A stretch of DNA of 64,000 nt from Clostridiales bacterium 1_7_47FAA (GCA_000155435.1 DS990260.1:1855831-1919830); one strand, 5' to 3'. Shown: positions 8,234 through 17,841, counted from the first letter of the stretch. The notes: generated by a model not told the origin, from the letters alone. Program-made: numbers and translations.

Positions 8234-10000
8234 ATGGGTTCCATCAAAAAACACTTTAATAACGCATCCCTGAAGAACAAGCTGTTCTCCATTATTTTGC
8301 TTAATGTAATCATCATCCTGTTCTGTTCTCTGTGCGGCAACTATCTATGCACCAGAATGTACAATGAACTGCTATTTAAGACCATTGCCGGCAATCTGTC
8401 CGTTTCTTCTTACAGTATATCAGAAAAGCTGCAGAACATAGAAACCATTTCTTCCAGCTTGATTGCCGACCAGGCGGTCCAGGAACAGCTGACCGCCCTG
8501 AAGGAATCCGACGACGCCATTGTCCGGAACAATGCCAACCGGACCCTGAACACCATACTGTTAAGCCATTTCGCCTCCCTGAAATCCAGCGGCGCGGCCT
8601 ATATCTCCCTCTATAATGACGCTTTCTCCAACTGTACCAACTGGGCCCTTCTGTCCAAAACAGACCCTGAAATGATCCGGGCCGCCAGGGAAAACGCGGA
8701 GCATATGAGAGGCGGCGTCACATGGAATTACAGGGGGCGCGGCGATTACCTCCTGCTCACAAGGAGTATCCTGAAGATTGACAACCTGTCCTTCTCAAAT
8801 CTGGGAAGCCTAGTAATCGCAGTTGACTTAGACCAGGCGGTCAGGGCATCAAACCAGGCGTCTGCGCTCTTCAATGGCTCCGAGTATATCATAACGGACC
8901 AGGATAACCAGGTCATCTATGCCTCAAGCGCCCTTTCCGACGGGGACGCCGAATACTTTATGTCCAACTCAACGAAGCCTTACCAGCTTCTTACCTCCAA
9001 CGGCCACACCTATTTTACGGTCATCGGAAACCTGCCGCGCTTTGAATACAGATACATAAGCCTGATTCCATTTGACTCCATTGACCAGTCCCTTAAGCTT
9101 GCCCTGGGTCTCATGGTTCTTGGACTGATTCTTGGATTCCTGCTGGTAGTGCTTCTTTCCACACGCCTGATCCGCTACATTGTAGGGCAGTTCAATTCCC
9201 TGATTACAAAAATGCAGGCTTTCCGTGAAGATAAGCTTCCTCTTCCCATGGAAGAAAACGAATACAGCCTGCGCGAAGACGAGCTGGGCAAGCTCCACCA
9301 GCAGTTTGACCAGATGGCCGGCCGGATACAAACACTTGTGAAGGTTAATTATGTCAATGAAATCCTTACAAAGGACGCCCGGCTGAAAGCTCTGGAATCC
9401 CAGATTAATCCTCATTTTCTCTATAATACACTGGAATCCATTAACAGTATTGCGAAAATGCACGGTAATACTACCATAACCCAGATGGTCAGCGCGCTGG
9501 GCAATCTCCTGCGCGCCACCCTTTCCCATGAGGAACCGCTGGTCTCCCTTTCCTATGAATTGGAGCTGGTAGAATCCTATATGACCATACAGAAAGTCCG
9601 TTTTGAAGACCGCCTGATATATGAAATCCACAGAAATCCCCTTCTGACGGATGTCTCCATCCCGCCTCTCACCATACAGCCTCTGGTGGAAAACGCGATT
9701 CACTATGGAATGGAGGAAATGACGGACGAATGCCGCATCCTTGTAGATACCCTTTTGGCAGATGGCACCGTCACCATACAGGTGAAAAATCAAGGCTCCT
9801 ATTTTGAGCCTGGACTTTTAGAAAAACTGGAAAAAAAGGAAAAGCAGCCAAATGGTTTTGGCATCGGTTTACTGAACATTAACCAGAGAATTAAAATACT
9901 ATTCGGAGACGCCTATGGCCTCACCCTGTACAATGAGGGTTCCTACGCCGTGGCATCCATTACCCTTCCATATGAAACCAAAGGAGACGCTGATGTTTAA
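8234..10000 (+). CDS. Sensor histidine kinase, YesM family
   Basis: 588 aa membrane kinase. Seen: span 1 near residues 16-36, a long extracellular sensor region, span 2 near 290-312 (LALGLMVLGLILGFLLVVLL), a HAMP-like linker, the His-kinase block SQINPHFLYNTLESINSI with the phospho-accepting His, then the ATP-binding N box (PLVENAIHYG) and G box (GFGIGLLNI). YesM kinases sense extracellular glycans or the loaded binding protein and phosphorylate a YesN regulator. It overlaps that regulator by 8 bases and is divergent from the importer operon, its likely target. Confidence 0.94.
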   Translation: MGSIKKHFNNASLKNKLFSIILLNVIIILFCSLCGNYLCTRMYNELLFKTIAGNLSVSSYSISEKLQNIETISSSLIADQAVQEQLTALKESDDAIVRNNANRTLNTILLSHFASLKSSGAAYISLYNDAFSNCTNWALLSKTDPEMIRAARENAEHMRGGVTWNYRGRGDYLLLTRSILKIDNLSFSNLGSLVIAVDLDQAVRASNQASALFNGSEYIITDQDNQVIYASSALSDGDAEYFMSNSTKPYQLLTSNGHTYFTVIGNLPRFEYRYISLIPFDSIDQSLKLALGLMVLGLILGFLLVVLLSTRLIRYIVGQFNSLITKMQAFREDKLPLPMEENEYSLREDELGKLHQQFDQMAGRIQTLVKVNYVNEILTKDARLKALESQINPHFLYNTLESINSIAKMHGNTTITQMVSALGNLLRATLSHEEPLVSLSYELELVESYMTIQKVRFEDRLIYEIHRNPLLTDVSIPPLTIQPLVENAIHYGMEEMTDECRILVDTLLADGTVTIQVKNQGSYFEPGLLEKLEKKEKQPNGFGIGLLNINQRIKILFGDAYGLTLYNEGSYAVASITLPYETKGDADV

Positions 10001-11489
10001 ACTGATTATTGCTGATGATGAGCGCCTGATACGCGAAGCGCTGTCCACCACCATTAACTGGAAAGACCTTGATATTGAACTGACTGGCATATGCCGCAAT
10101 GGAATTGAAGCTTACGATATGATTTTAGACGAATCCCCGGATATCGTGCTGACCGACATCCGCATGCCCGGAATGAGCGGTCTGGACCTGATTCGGCGTA
10201 CCAGCGAAGCCGGTATCCCGCTTCAGTTCATCCTCCTGTCCGGATATGGAGAATTTGAGTACGCAAAAACCGCCATGCAGTATGGGGTAAAACACTATAT
10301 CCTTAAACCGTATGATGACCAGCAGATCATAGATTGTATCCAGCAATGCAAAAAAGACTGTTGCCAGGTCCGTTTAAACAGCCATCTTGGTATGGAACAT
10401 TTCACAGCGCAAAGCAATATCCTCCACAATGTCATGTCCAGCATATTCAATGATTGTATCTGCCAGGACAGGCGGCTGGACTCCATCCTTGACAATTATG
10501 AACAGTACATTGATTTTCATTTCACATCCTATAAGCTGCTGTACGTCTATTATCTGGCATTTGAGAATCTGGAACATTTTCTTGGCCTTATTAAGGACTA
10601 TGTTAAAAAGAATCTGCCCCAGACCATTATTTATGGAGTTTATGTAAACCATACCCTTCTGCTGTTCTTCCAGAATACAGGCAATAACTGCAGGCAGCTT
10701 AGAACTTTCATAGAACAGCTTTCCCTGCCCGAACAGGACGTGACCCTGGAAACACAGCTGACCACCTACTCCAGCCTGAAAAACCTGCTGGAGGATGCGG
10801 TGTGTAAGCTGAAACGTTTCGGCATGATTTACTACATCAACAATTTCCATGCCATCTATACCTGCAACTATAACAATGTGATATCACAGCTGCAGGCATT
10901 ATATACCCAAATGCTTCAGGGCGGGACTGACTCCCTGGCACAGGTAGAGGAACTGTTGAACGGAATCAGCAACATAGAATTCCTCAAGCAGCTGACCGGC
11001 AATTTACTGCTCAAAATCACAGCCTCCCAGCCATCCCAGTCCACCCTGGAACTGACAAACTGGCTGATTCAGCTGGACAGGGAAACGGATTTGGCACTGC
11101 TTAGGGAAATGCTCCTTGCAAAATTAAAGGATATCATACAGGCAGGGCTGACTTCCGTGCAGTACAGTTCCATGACCCAGCAGATTTTTGATTATGTAAA
11201 TAAGAACCTGCAGGATTCCAACCTTTCCCTGAAGGGGATTGCGGAAAATCACCTGTTCATGAATGTGGATTATGTCAGCAAAAAATTCTACAGGGAAACA
11301 GGCAAAAAGTTTTCCCACTACCTGACGGAAATGAGGATTCAGCATGCAAAGGACCTGATGAAAGCCAATCCTTTTGCATCGATCCAGACCATTGCCATGC
11401 AGATTGGATGCGGAAATAATCCCAAGTACTTTTCTCAATTATTTAAAAAGCAGGAAGGGATTACTCCCACTGAATATATGGGAAAATAA
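9993..11489 (+). CDS. Response regulator with AraC-type DNA-binding domain, YesN family
   Basis: 498 aa. Seen: receiver domain (KLIIADDERLIREAL) with phospho-acceptor Asp55 in VLTDIRMPG and the conserved Lys in YILKPYDD, a long middle region, and a C-terminal AraC double helix-turn-helix (SLKGIAENHLFMNVDYVSKKF, then IQTIAMQIG...FSQLFKKQEGITPTEY). The start at 9993 begins MFKLIIADD. An upstream in-frame ATG at 9915 lies deep in the kinase gene and is rejected. Probably activates the importer/GH38/GH28 operon. Confidence 0.94.
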   Translation: MFKLIIADDERLIREALSTTINWKDLDIELTGICRNGIEAYDMILDESPDIVLTDIRMPGMSGLDLIRRTSEAGIPLQFILLSGYGEFEYAKTAMQYGVKHYILKPYDDQQIIDCIQQCKKDCCQVRLNSHLGMEHFTAQSNILHNVMSSIFNDCICQDRRLDSILDNYEQYIDFHFTSYKLLYVYYLAFENLEHFLGLIKDYVKKNLPQTIIYGVYVNHTLLLFFQNTGNNCRQLRTFIEQLSLPEQDVTLETQLTTYSSLKNLLEDAVCKLKRFGMIYYINNFHAIYTCNYNNVISQLQALYTQMLQGGTDSLAQVEELLNGISNIEFLKQLTGNLLLKITASQPSQSTLELTNWLIQLDRETDLALLREMLLAKLKDIIQAGLTSVQYSSMTQQIFDYVNKNLQDSNLSLKGIAENHLFMNVDYVSKKFYRETGKKFSHYLTEMRIQHAKDLMKANPFASIQTIAMQIGCGNNPKYFSQLFKKQEGITPTEYMGK

Positions 11490-11532
11490 GGACAGGTACG
11501 GACAATCCATATCTCTTGTCCAATACCTGTCC
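11490..11532. terminator. Hairpin between convergent genes
   Basis: Arms GGACAGGTA (11490-11498) and TACCTGTCC (11524-11532) with a nested GGACAA/TTGTCC pair inside. It sits between the stop codons of the converging regulator and GH91 genes, so it could end both transcripts. The T run (11550-11555) is displaced, so strength is uncertain. Confidence 0.5.
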
Positions 11533-11580
11533 GAAGAACGTCACATCAAATTTTTTATACATCCCCCTACCCGGGCCTGT

Positions 11581-13110
11581 TTAACCATTCCCCCCTGGCG
11601 TCGGAGTGGCCCTGAATGCATTTACCGTCCTATCCATAATGACCTGTGCATCACTTCCTGAATCAAGAACCGTATTTTGAAACGCCGCACTTTCCACCAG
11701 CACGGTTATCACCTCAAGTTCCTGCAATTCACCAGCCGTCAGCAGCGCCCCCACCTGTGCGGAGAAACAGGAGCCGGCTTCCGGGGCCTGCGTCCCCGGT
11801 ATCTGCGTGTCCAGGCCCTCCTGTGTTTCTGCGGCCTGTACCTTTAGCCCTTCTGCGGCCTGTACCTCCGGCCCTTCTGCGTCCTGTACCTCCGGCCCTT
11901 CTGCGTCCTGGCCCTCCGGCCCTTCTGCGGCCTGGCCCTCCGGCCCTTCTGCGGCCTGTACCTCCGGCCCTTCAGTAGTGGCAACAATATGATTATCCGA
12001 AATATAATTCCCCTTGCCCGAAACAACGCGTATGATTACAGGTGCTGCACCGGACGGTTTAATATACCGGGCATCTATGGTTTCTGAAATATGATTGGCA
12101 ATGATGGAATTATGGTTGCCGCTGATATACAGGAGACCATACAAATCATCCAAACCATTATCATATCCCTGCATCGGGGCCCATGGTTCATGGTCCCGTA
12201 AAAAATGATTGGCAGAAACCAGGTTTTCCGAGCAGCCGTCCTTAAATACCAGCATTCCCGGATAAAATGAGTGGAAGCGGTTACCTGTAACACTGGAACG
12301 CATCACGCCTGCAAAGTGGACACTGCTTGTGCCACGGGGAAAAATATTGTTGGCCGTGACCAGAAGTCCTCCAAAGTTCTGGGCATAGATTGAATACCCT
12401 TTATACCCGGCCCCTATGAGGTTATCGGTTATTTTTGATGCCTGTCCCGAACCGCGCAGTTCGATACAGTTGCCGCATTCAGCTATGAAATTATCATGTA
12501 TTGTCAGTGCATCCGCGTGGTAACTGGTGATTCCATGCTCTAAATACACAATCCCCATGCCCGTAATACGGAAGGAGTCCTGGGCGCTTGCAATATAGAT
12601 ACCTGTTTTTCCATTTGTATATGTATTTTCCGGGTCTGCTTTTCCTGATCCGTCATCCACAAAATGAAGGCCGTCAATGCAGAAATCAGCAAACTCCACG
12701 GAACTGATTCTGGGATTCCCGCTGCGCTCCACATAAAATGCGGCTCCCGTCCATTCCCTGTCATCCTCCGTTGGGGAAATATCCACAAGTATGCGGCTTC
12801 CGCCCGGCCACAGCTCATGCCAATCTGCCCATTCAGCCTCCGGCGTGTTGAAACGTATGCTTGAAGATGTAAAACCATGTCCAGACCCCATGATTTTCAG
12901 ATAGCTGATGTCGATGACCACCTGGGTGGCAAGATGATAATCACCCGGCGGGATATAAATCACTGCCCCCGGCTTTCCGCCTCCGTCATTATCAGAATCC
13001 CGTTGCCTTCTTTTGATATCTGCAATGATGCTGTTGATTACTTCCCCAATATCCTTATATGGATTGCCAACCGTCCATTCTGTTACGTCATAATAATTTA
13101 TGCCAGCCAT
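11581..13110 (-). CDS. GH91 family protein: inulin fructotransferase / difructose-anhydride hydrolase, with internal repeat tract
   Basis: 509 aa beta-helix protein. Seen: an N-terminal block (YYDVTEWTVGNPYKDIGEVI), GAVIYIPPGDYHL at 48-60, SYLKIMGSGHGF at 69-80 and FIAECGNCIEL at 208-218, all as I recall GH91. GH91 enzymes either make difructose anhydrides from inulin or hydrolyse them to inulobiose. No signal peptide, which favours the intracellular hydrolase role. Residues about 380-427 are six copies of an 8-residue unit (EGPEVQAA-like). The flanking helix and C-terminal sequence (LDSGSDAQVIMDRTVNAFRATP) are intact, so the tract is an insertion. Located downstream of GH32 with an intergenic repeat array between them. 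Confidence 0.85.
   Translation of the reverse strand: MAGINYYDVTEWTVGNPYKDIGEVINSIIADIKRRQRDSDNDGGGKPGAVIYIPPGDYHLATQVVIDISYLKIMGSGHGFTSSSIRFNTPEAEWADWHELWPGGSRILVDISPTEDDREWTGAAFYVERSGNPRISSVEFADFCIDGLHFVDDGSGKADPENTYTNGKTGIYIASAQDSFRITGMGIVYLEHGITSYHADALTIHDNFIAECGNCIELRGSGQASKITDNLIGAGYKGYSIYAQNFGGLLVTANNIFPRGTSSVHFAGVMRSSVTGNRFHSFYPGMLVFKDGCSENLVSANHFLRDHEPWAPMQGYDNGLDDLYGLLYISGNHNSIIANHISETIDARYIKPSGAAPVIIRVVSGKGNYISDNHIVATTEGPEVQAAEGPEGQAAEGPEGQDAEGPEVQDAEGPEVQAAEGLKVQAAETQEGLDTQIPGTQAPEAGSCFSAQVGALLTAGELQELEVITVLVESAAFQNTVLDSGSDAQVIMDRTVNAFRATPTPGGNG
11831..11974. repeat. Six tandem copies of a 24-bp unit inside the GH91 gene
   Basis: Units start at 11831, 11855, 11879, 11903, 11927 and 11951. 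The plus-strand consensus begins GCGGCCTGTACC and ends GGCCCTTCT. The copies differ at a few positions (GCGGCC/GCGTCC, TGTACC/TGGCCC). 24 bases is 8 codons, so the frame is kept. The array is GC-rich, unlike the surrounding gene. Confidence 0.95.
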
Positions 13111-13140
13111 ATCATTCCCTCCATATCATCCATAATCAGC

Positions 13141-13252
13141 CATTCAAACTCTATCATTCGAATCCTATCATTCAAACTCCATCATTCGAACCCTATTATT
13201 CGAACTCCATCATTCGAACCCTATTATTCGAACTCCATCATTCGAACTCCAT
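13141..13252. repeat. Eight tandem copies of a 14-bp unit between GH32 and GH91
   Basis: Eight units starting at 13141, 13155, 13169, 13183, 13197, 13211, 13225 and 13239, with consensus CATTCGAACTCCAT and only C/T and A/G changes among copies. It fills most of the gap between the GH32 stop (13278) and the GH91 start (13110). There are no spacers, so it is a minisatellite and not CRISPR. Confidence 0.95.
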
Positions 13253-13277
13253 CGACCATACTCAATATAATCCGATT

Positions 13278-14771
13278 CTAATCATTTCCCCTAAAACACT
13301 CCTTCATTCCATAGGACTCATACTCCCGTATTACCGCCCTGCCGCCATATGTACGGATTAAAATCCGGTTCTGCGCGTTTCCGGCAAAAATATTATTGGC
13401 ATGATTGTCCTGATACTCATTGGCAAAAATTTCAAGGGAACTCTGGTCGGATAGGATATGGATATCCAATTCCTTTTTTCCTTTCAGGAACATTGTGCTT
13501 CTGGAAACGCCCCTGCTCCACCCATCGGATGCATTCCTATCCACAGACATCTGCGCATTCTTAAAATCAAACAGGCAGACTGTCTTTTTTCCCTCACCGC
13601 TGCGCAGGATTAATTCCAGCATATCTGCATCTGTTTCCTCAAGGTCAATCTTCATCTTCAGTTCAAATGCCACGCCGTCCCCGGCTTTCAGTTCGGCCTC
13701 TGCTTCTGTTACCACAAACATATCCTGGCAGATTGGATCCTGCCTTAAGATTTCTGTCTCGGCAACCGGAAGGAACTGCAATGTTCCATTCTCCATCATC
13801 CTGACTTCCCTTGGAATATTGAAAAAACCGCACCAGCCTTCCTTGTACGTCGGTCCCCAGTCCTTCCATAACGGCATCCACTCCCATTCATTGGCCCATC
13901 CTATGATAATCCGCCTTCCATCCGGCGCCAGGAAGGACTGGGGCGCATAATAGTCAAATCCCCAATCAACCTCACCGCTTATATAATGACTGAACCTGCC
14001 TGTCTGATAATCAAAATCCCCCACCAGATACACAGAGGTATGTTCACCCACACCCATGGGCGAAAACATCAGGACATATTTATCACCCATGGGATAAAAG
14101 TCCGGGCATTCCCACATATGCCCCCATTCCCCGCGGCTCTCGGCCAGTACGTTGAAAAAGGTCCAGTGGAACATGTCATCCGACCGGTAAAGCAGCGCCT
14201 GCGCCTTATGGTCCCGGCTTGCGCCGCATACCATATAATAAGTATCCCCATGCTTCCATACCTTTGAGTCCCTGAACTGATTCACCGGAACACCTTCCGG
14301 GGCTGTCAGGACCGGGTTTCCCTCATATTTTTCAAAATGAATCCCGTCCTCGCTGTATGCAATGCACTGTGTCTGCCCAACCCCACCGCCTTCATTGGCA
14401 GCCCCCGTATACATCAGGAACAGCTTGCCATCATGCTGGGCCGCACTGCCGGAAAAGCATCCGCCCCGGGGATGGTCATCATATGTCTCACTGGGCGCCA
14501 ATGCCAATGGAAGATACTCCCAGTGCATCATATCGTCACTGATTGCATGTCCCCAGTGGATACTGCCCCAGAATCCCTCATATGGATTATACTGATAAAA
14601 GATGTGATATTTCCCGCGGAAATAAATCAATCCATTGGGGTCGTTCAGCCATCCGGTCTGCGCCATGAAATGATAGCGCTGGCGCATTTTTCCATTTTTA
14701 ACAATATTCTTTTTACTGTCTATCTCATGCTGGGCCTTTTCAATATTCTGCAGCATTAATTCTTTCGACAT
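13278..14771 (-). CDS. Glycoside hydrolase family 32 beta-fructosidase
   Basis: 497 aa, a five-bladed propeller plus beta-sandwich enzyme that hydrolyses beta-fructosyl linkages (sucrose, inulo-oligosaccharides or inulobiose). Seen: nucleophile block WLNDPNG with Asp44, FSGSA at 106-110, the RDP-type block RDSK with Asp168, and acid/base block WECPDF with Glu221. No signal peptide, so cytoplasmic. It follows the two permease genes by 13 bases and precedes GH91. With GH91 it could carry out anhydride opening followed by cleavage to fructose. It could also be a sucrose-6-phosphate hydrolase, but no PTS is nearby. Confidence 0.93.
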   Translation of the reverse strand: MSKELMLQNIEKAQHEIDSKKNIVKNGKMRQRYHFMAQTGWLNDPNGLIYFRGKYHIFYQYNPYEGFWGSIHWGHAISDDMMHWEYLPLALAPSETYDDHPRGGCFSGSAAQHDGKLFLMYTGAANEGGGVGQTQCIAYSEDGIHFEKYEGNPVLTAPEGVPVNQFRDSKVWKHGDTYYMVCGASRDHKAQALLYRSDDMFHWTFFNVLAESRGEWGHMWECPDFYPMGDKYVLMFSPMGVGEHTSVYLVGDFDYQTGRFSHYISGEVDWGFDYYAPQSFLAPDGRRIIIGWANEWEWMPLWKDWGPTYKEGWCGFFNIPREVRMMENGTLQFLPVAETEILRQDPICQDMFVVTEAEAELKAGDGVAFELKMKIDLEETDADMLELILRSGEGKKTVCLFDFKNAQMSVDRNASDGWSRGVSRSTMFLKGKKELDIHILSDQSSLEIFANEYQDNHANNIFAGNAQNRILIRTYGGRAVIREYESYGMKECFRGND

Positions 14772-14784
14772 AAGACTCCTCCGC

Positions 14785-15615
14785 TTAACCTTTTACTGCC
14801 CCGGCCGTCATTCCCTGCACAATATACTTCTGGGCTGCAAGGGAGATGATCATCACCGGGAAACTGAACAAAAATGCTCCTGCACACATGGGCCCCAAAT
14901 CCAAATTGTATGCCGACAGGAATCCTGCCAATCCAACCGTGAATGTCTTTGCATCCGTGCTGGTCAGCAATAACGCAATGAGGAAATCATTCCATGCAAG
15001 GAACAAGGTAAATATGAATGCCGTGGCCAAACCCGGCTTACAGATTGGCAGGATGACCTTGCTAAATGTCTGTAAACTGCTTGCGCCGTCCACAAATGCA
15101 GCCTCATCCAGCGTTGTGGGGATCCCCTCATAAAAGCTTAACATGGTCCACATGACAAAGGGCATGTTAATGGCAGCATACACAATAACCAACGCAATCC
15201 TTGTATCATATAAGCCCAGGTCACAAATCAGTTCATAAATCGGCACTACGATACTTGAAGTAGGGATCATCTTTAAGCACAGGACCAGAACCACCAATAC
15301 AATGGATAGCTTCGCACCCGAACGCTGGATTGCATATGCCGCAAGGGAGCCCAGGAACAATGCGATGATGGTGCTTGCCAGCGAAACACTCAAACTGTTT
15401 AATAGATATTTCAGCGCATCCATCCTTTGGAGCAGATCCGAGAAGCTTTCAACGGAAAATACCTTTGGGAAAAAGCTTGGCGGAACTGCAATCACTTCTG
15501 TTCCGGGTTTAAATGAACAACAAATGACATATATGTATGGGAAAAGCCAGCACACAGTAAGGATTACGGACAAACTGATTCCCAGCATTTTCCCAATCTC
15601 ACCTTTTTTTACCAC
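14785..15615 (-). CDS. Fructan ABC transporter permease, MalG type
   Basis: 276 aa with the GTG start chosen here. AGGAGG lies nine bases before this GTG, while an ATG at 15666 has no such site and would overlap the previous gene. Seen: about six spans and the EAA loop TTLDEAAFVDGASS followed by LPICKPGL. Partner of the MalF-type permease upstream. No ATPase gene in this operon. Likely imports the fructose oligomer or difructose anhydride used by GH32/GH91. Confidence 0.92.
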   Translation of the reverse strand: MVKKGEIGKMLGISLSVILTVCWLFPYIYVICCSFKPGTEVIAVPPSFFPKVFSVESFSDLLQRMDALKYLLNSLSVSLASTIIALFLGSLAAYAIQRSGAKLSIVLVVLVLCLKMIPTSSIVVPIYELICDLGLYDTRIALVIVYAAINMPFVMWTMLSFYEGIPTTLDEAAFVDGASSLQTFSKVILPICKPGLATAFIFTLFLAWNDFLIALLLTSTDAKTFTVGLAGFLSAYNLDLGPMCAGAFLFSFPVMIISLAAQKYIVQGMTAGAVKG

Positions 15616-15638
15616 TTTTTTACACCTCCTGCCAACCG

Positions 15639-16529
15639 TTAGCGGCCCTGCTTCTTCGGGTTCCACAAGCTCTGCATGAATACCAGTGTGAATATGACTA
15701 AGACTGCAATAAATACCACTGCCATCGCACTTGCATAACCGGTGTCATTATACCGGGTCAGGGTCTTGTAGATAATGATGCTGATTGTTTCTGAAGAGCG
15801 GTTGGGACCGCCTTCCGTCATTGCCCAGATGATGTCAAAGGTTCTGGCGGCATCAATGATCCTCACTGACAGGGCAGTCAGTAAAACCGGTTTGATTACG
15901 GGAAGCTTAATCGTAAATACCTGCGCAAGCATACCTGCCCCGTCTATTCTGGCGGCTTCTAACATACTGGTATCCAGCCCCTGCAATCCGGCCAGTATCA
16001 TCAGCATCATAAACGGTGTCGTGAGCCAGATATCCGCAATGCAGCATGCAAGTAAGGACCATCGTTCGTCTGCCAGCCAGAGAATATCGCTGCTGCTTGA
16101 TAAAATCCCAATCCTCGTCAAAAGCTCGTTGATGATGCCAAAGCTGGAGCTCATCATTAATTTCCAGGTAAGACCGGCCACCAACGGCGCTATCATCAGA
16201 GGCGCCATCATGAATGAACGGATGATTTTACTTCCTTTATAATCCAATTCAAAAAATAGGGCAAACAGTAAACCAACCACTGTCTCAACACCAACGGCTA
16301 CTACAATATAAATCAAGGTATTCCTTAACTGTTTTAAAAAACCTCCGGCGGTAAATGCGCGGATATAATTATCCAGGCCGACCAATGATTTACTGCCTGT
16401 AATCCCGATTTCATAGAAACTGTCAATTACCATTGTAATGATTGGATATATGAGAAATGCGCCCATAAAAAGTGCACCCGGCAGGAAGAATAATAATAAA
16501 GTTTTTCTTGAAATCAATCTCATTCCCAT
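15639..16529 (-). CDS. Fructan ABC transporter permease, MalF type
   Basis: 296 aa. Seen: first span LLLFFLPGALFMGAFLIYPI, about six spans, EAA loop SMLEAARIDGAG followed by LPVIKPVLL. It lies 30 bases after the binding-protein stop and 24 bases before the MalG-type permease start. Forms the import channel with that protein. Confidence 0.93.
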   Translation of the reverse strand: MGMRLISRKTLLLFFLPGALFMGAFLIYPIITMVIDSFYEIGITGSKSLVGLDNYIRAFTAGGFLKQLRNTLIYIVVAVGVETVVGLLFALFFELDYKGSKIIRSFMMAPLMIAPLVAGLTWKLMMSSSFGIINELLTRIGILSSSSDILWLADERWSLLACCIADIWLTTPFMMLMILAGLQGLDTSMLEAARIDGAGMLAQVFTIKLPVIKPVLLTALSVRIIDAARTFDIIWAMTEGGPNRSSETISIIIYKTLTRYNDTGYASAMAVVFIAVLVIFTLVFMQSLWNPKKQGR

Positions 16530-16559
16530 TTACCACCTTTTAAAAGACTATCTGCCAAT

Positions 16560-17792
16560 TTATCTGCCAATTGATTCAATTTCAGTCTTTGCCGCCTCCA
16601 ATGTGGCGTTTACATCTGCCCCGCCTAAACTGGACTCTACAACGCCAATGAGAACCTCTTCAATCTGTGACCACGTAGTCACCATAGGTCTTGCTTGTGA
16701 CTGCGGCGCGCTTAATGTTTCAAGGACCGCTGCTGTATGCTCATTGCCAGCTTCCTTTCCGGCTTCTTCATATACGGAGGTCCTTCCGGCAATCTTTAAG
16801 GTGAGATTCATGTAGTCTGCATTGTGGCCATACATGAATTCAACGTATTTCCTGGCCATCTCCTTATTTTCGGAATTCTTCATGACACATTCATACCAGG
16901 GTCCTGTTGTTGCCCCAATGCCCGCGCTGCCGCCAATCATCGGCGCACAGCCTACCTTATCCGCCCCAAGGGCCTTTACTGCGGCCGGGTACTGATGGCT
17001 CCAGTTGAGCTGCATTGCGGTTTTTCCGTTGGTAAAAAGTTCCTGGGACTCCGTGGCTGCCGTTGCCAGTGAATCTGCCGGTGTATAATCCGCACCTGCA
17101 TTCCCAACCATGAAATTCAGTGCGTCCACATATGCCTGGTCCGTAATGTTCACATTGCCGTCCTTATCAAACACAAGTCCTTCGGCGCCTGCCTGGCATG
17201 CGAAATCCAGGAATGAACATACGGCGTCGGAACCGCTGCCGAAAACAGTGGTGCCGCTCATGTCGTCTGTTTTCAGTTCCCTGGCAAGGGTCTGGTACTC
17301 CTCCCATGTGGTTGGGACCTTCTCCTCCGGAATAAGGTCTTTTCTGTAAATCAGTATCTTCGCATTCACCCACATGGGATATCCAAGGAGATTGCCGTCG
17401 ATGGTCCCGCTCTCCTGTAAGGTGGGAAGAAAGTCACTTGTATCCGCATCATTCACCGCTTCTATGGCGTCTGCAAAGGCTGCCAGCCAGACCACATCCA
17501 TACAGGCCACGTCATGTGCCGCCTGCTTGGCTTTAATCTCCGTGGAAAGTTTGTCATACATTCCCGTGTAAGCCACCGCATCGATGATTACCTCGCACCC
17601 GGTTTCTTCCTTAAATGCCTCTGCTGTCTCTTTTGCAAGGGCTTCTGCGGGGGAACCGCTTTCCACCAGAACCGTGATGCTGTTCTTATCTGCTTTCCTG
17701 GACCCGCCTGCGCTGTTGTTTGAGCCGCATCCAACTACCATTGTCCCTGCCATTGCTGCTGCAAGCATGATACTGAGAATCTTCTTTTTCAT
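16560..17792 (-). CDS. Fructan ABC transporter substrate-binding lipoprotein (family 1)
   Basis: 410 aa. Seen: a lipoprotein signal peptide with lipobox VVGC (Cys22), then a family-1 binding fold (SITVLVESGSPAEALAKETAEAF). The ATG at 17792 follows AGGAGG; an upstream in-frame extension to 17858 runs through an operator and is rejected. First gene of the fructan unit, with two LacI-type operators between its promoter and its start. Confidence 0.93.
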   Translation of the reverse strand: MKKKILSIMLAAAMAGTMVVGCGSNNSAGGSRKADKNSITVLVESGSPAEALAKETAEAFKEETGCEVIIDAVAYTGMYDKLSTEIKAKQAAHDVACMDVVWLAAFADAIEAVNDADTSDFLPTLQESGTIDGNLLGYPMWVNAKILIYRKDLIPEEKVPTTWEEYQTLARELKTDDMSGTTVFGSGSDAVCSFLDFACQAGAEGLVFDKDGNVNITDQAYVDALNFMVGNAGADYTPADSLATAATESQELFTNGKTAMQLNWSHQYPAAVKALGADKVGCAPMIGGSAGIGATTGPWYECVMKNSENKEMARKYVEFMYGHNADYMNLTLKIAGRTSVYEEAGKEAGNEHTAAVLETLSAPQSQARPMVTTWSQIEEVLIGVVESSLGGADVNATLEAAKTEIESIGR

Positions 17793-17841
17793 TGTTCTCC
17801 TCCTCTGTTTTGATTTAATGATGAATGATTTTTTACCCAGG

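Noticed and set aside
8969-9793. A long minus-strand frame of 274 codons
   Set aside because: It is antisense to the histidine kinase, has no ribosome site and encodes no recognised motif.
11646-11992. A proline- and serine-rich plus-strand reading frame
   Set aside because: It is the complement of the GH91 repeat tract; the minus-strand gene has a recognised fold and ribosome site.
13141-13252. A possible CRISPR array
   Set aside because: The 14-bp units are joined without spacers and no cas gene is present.
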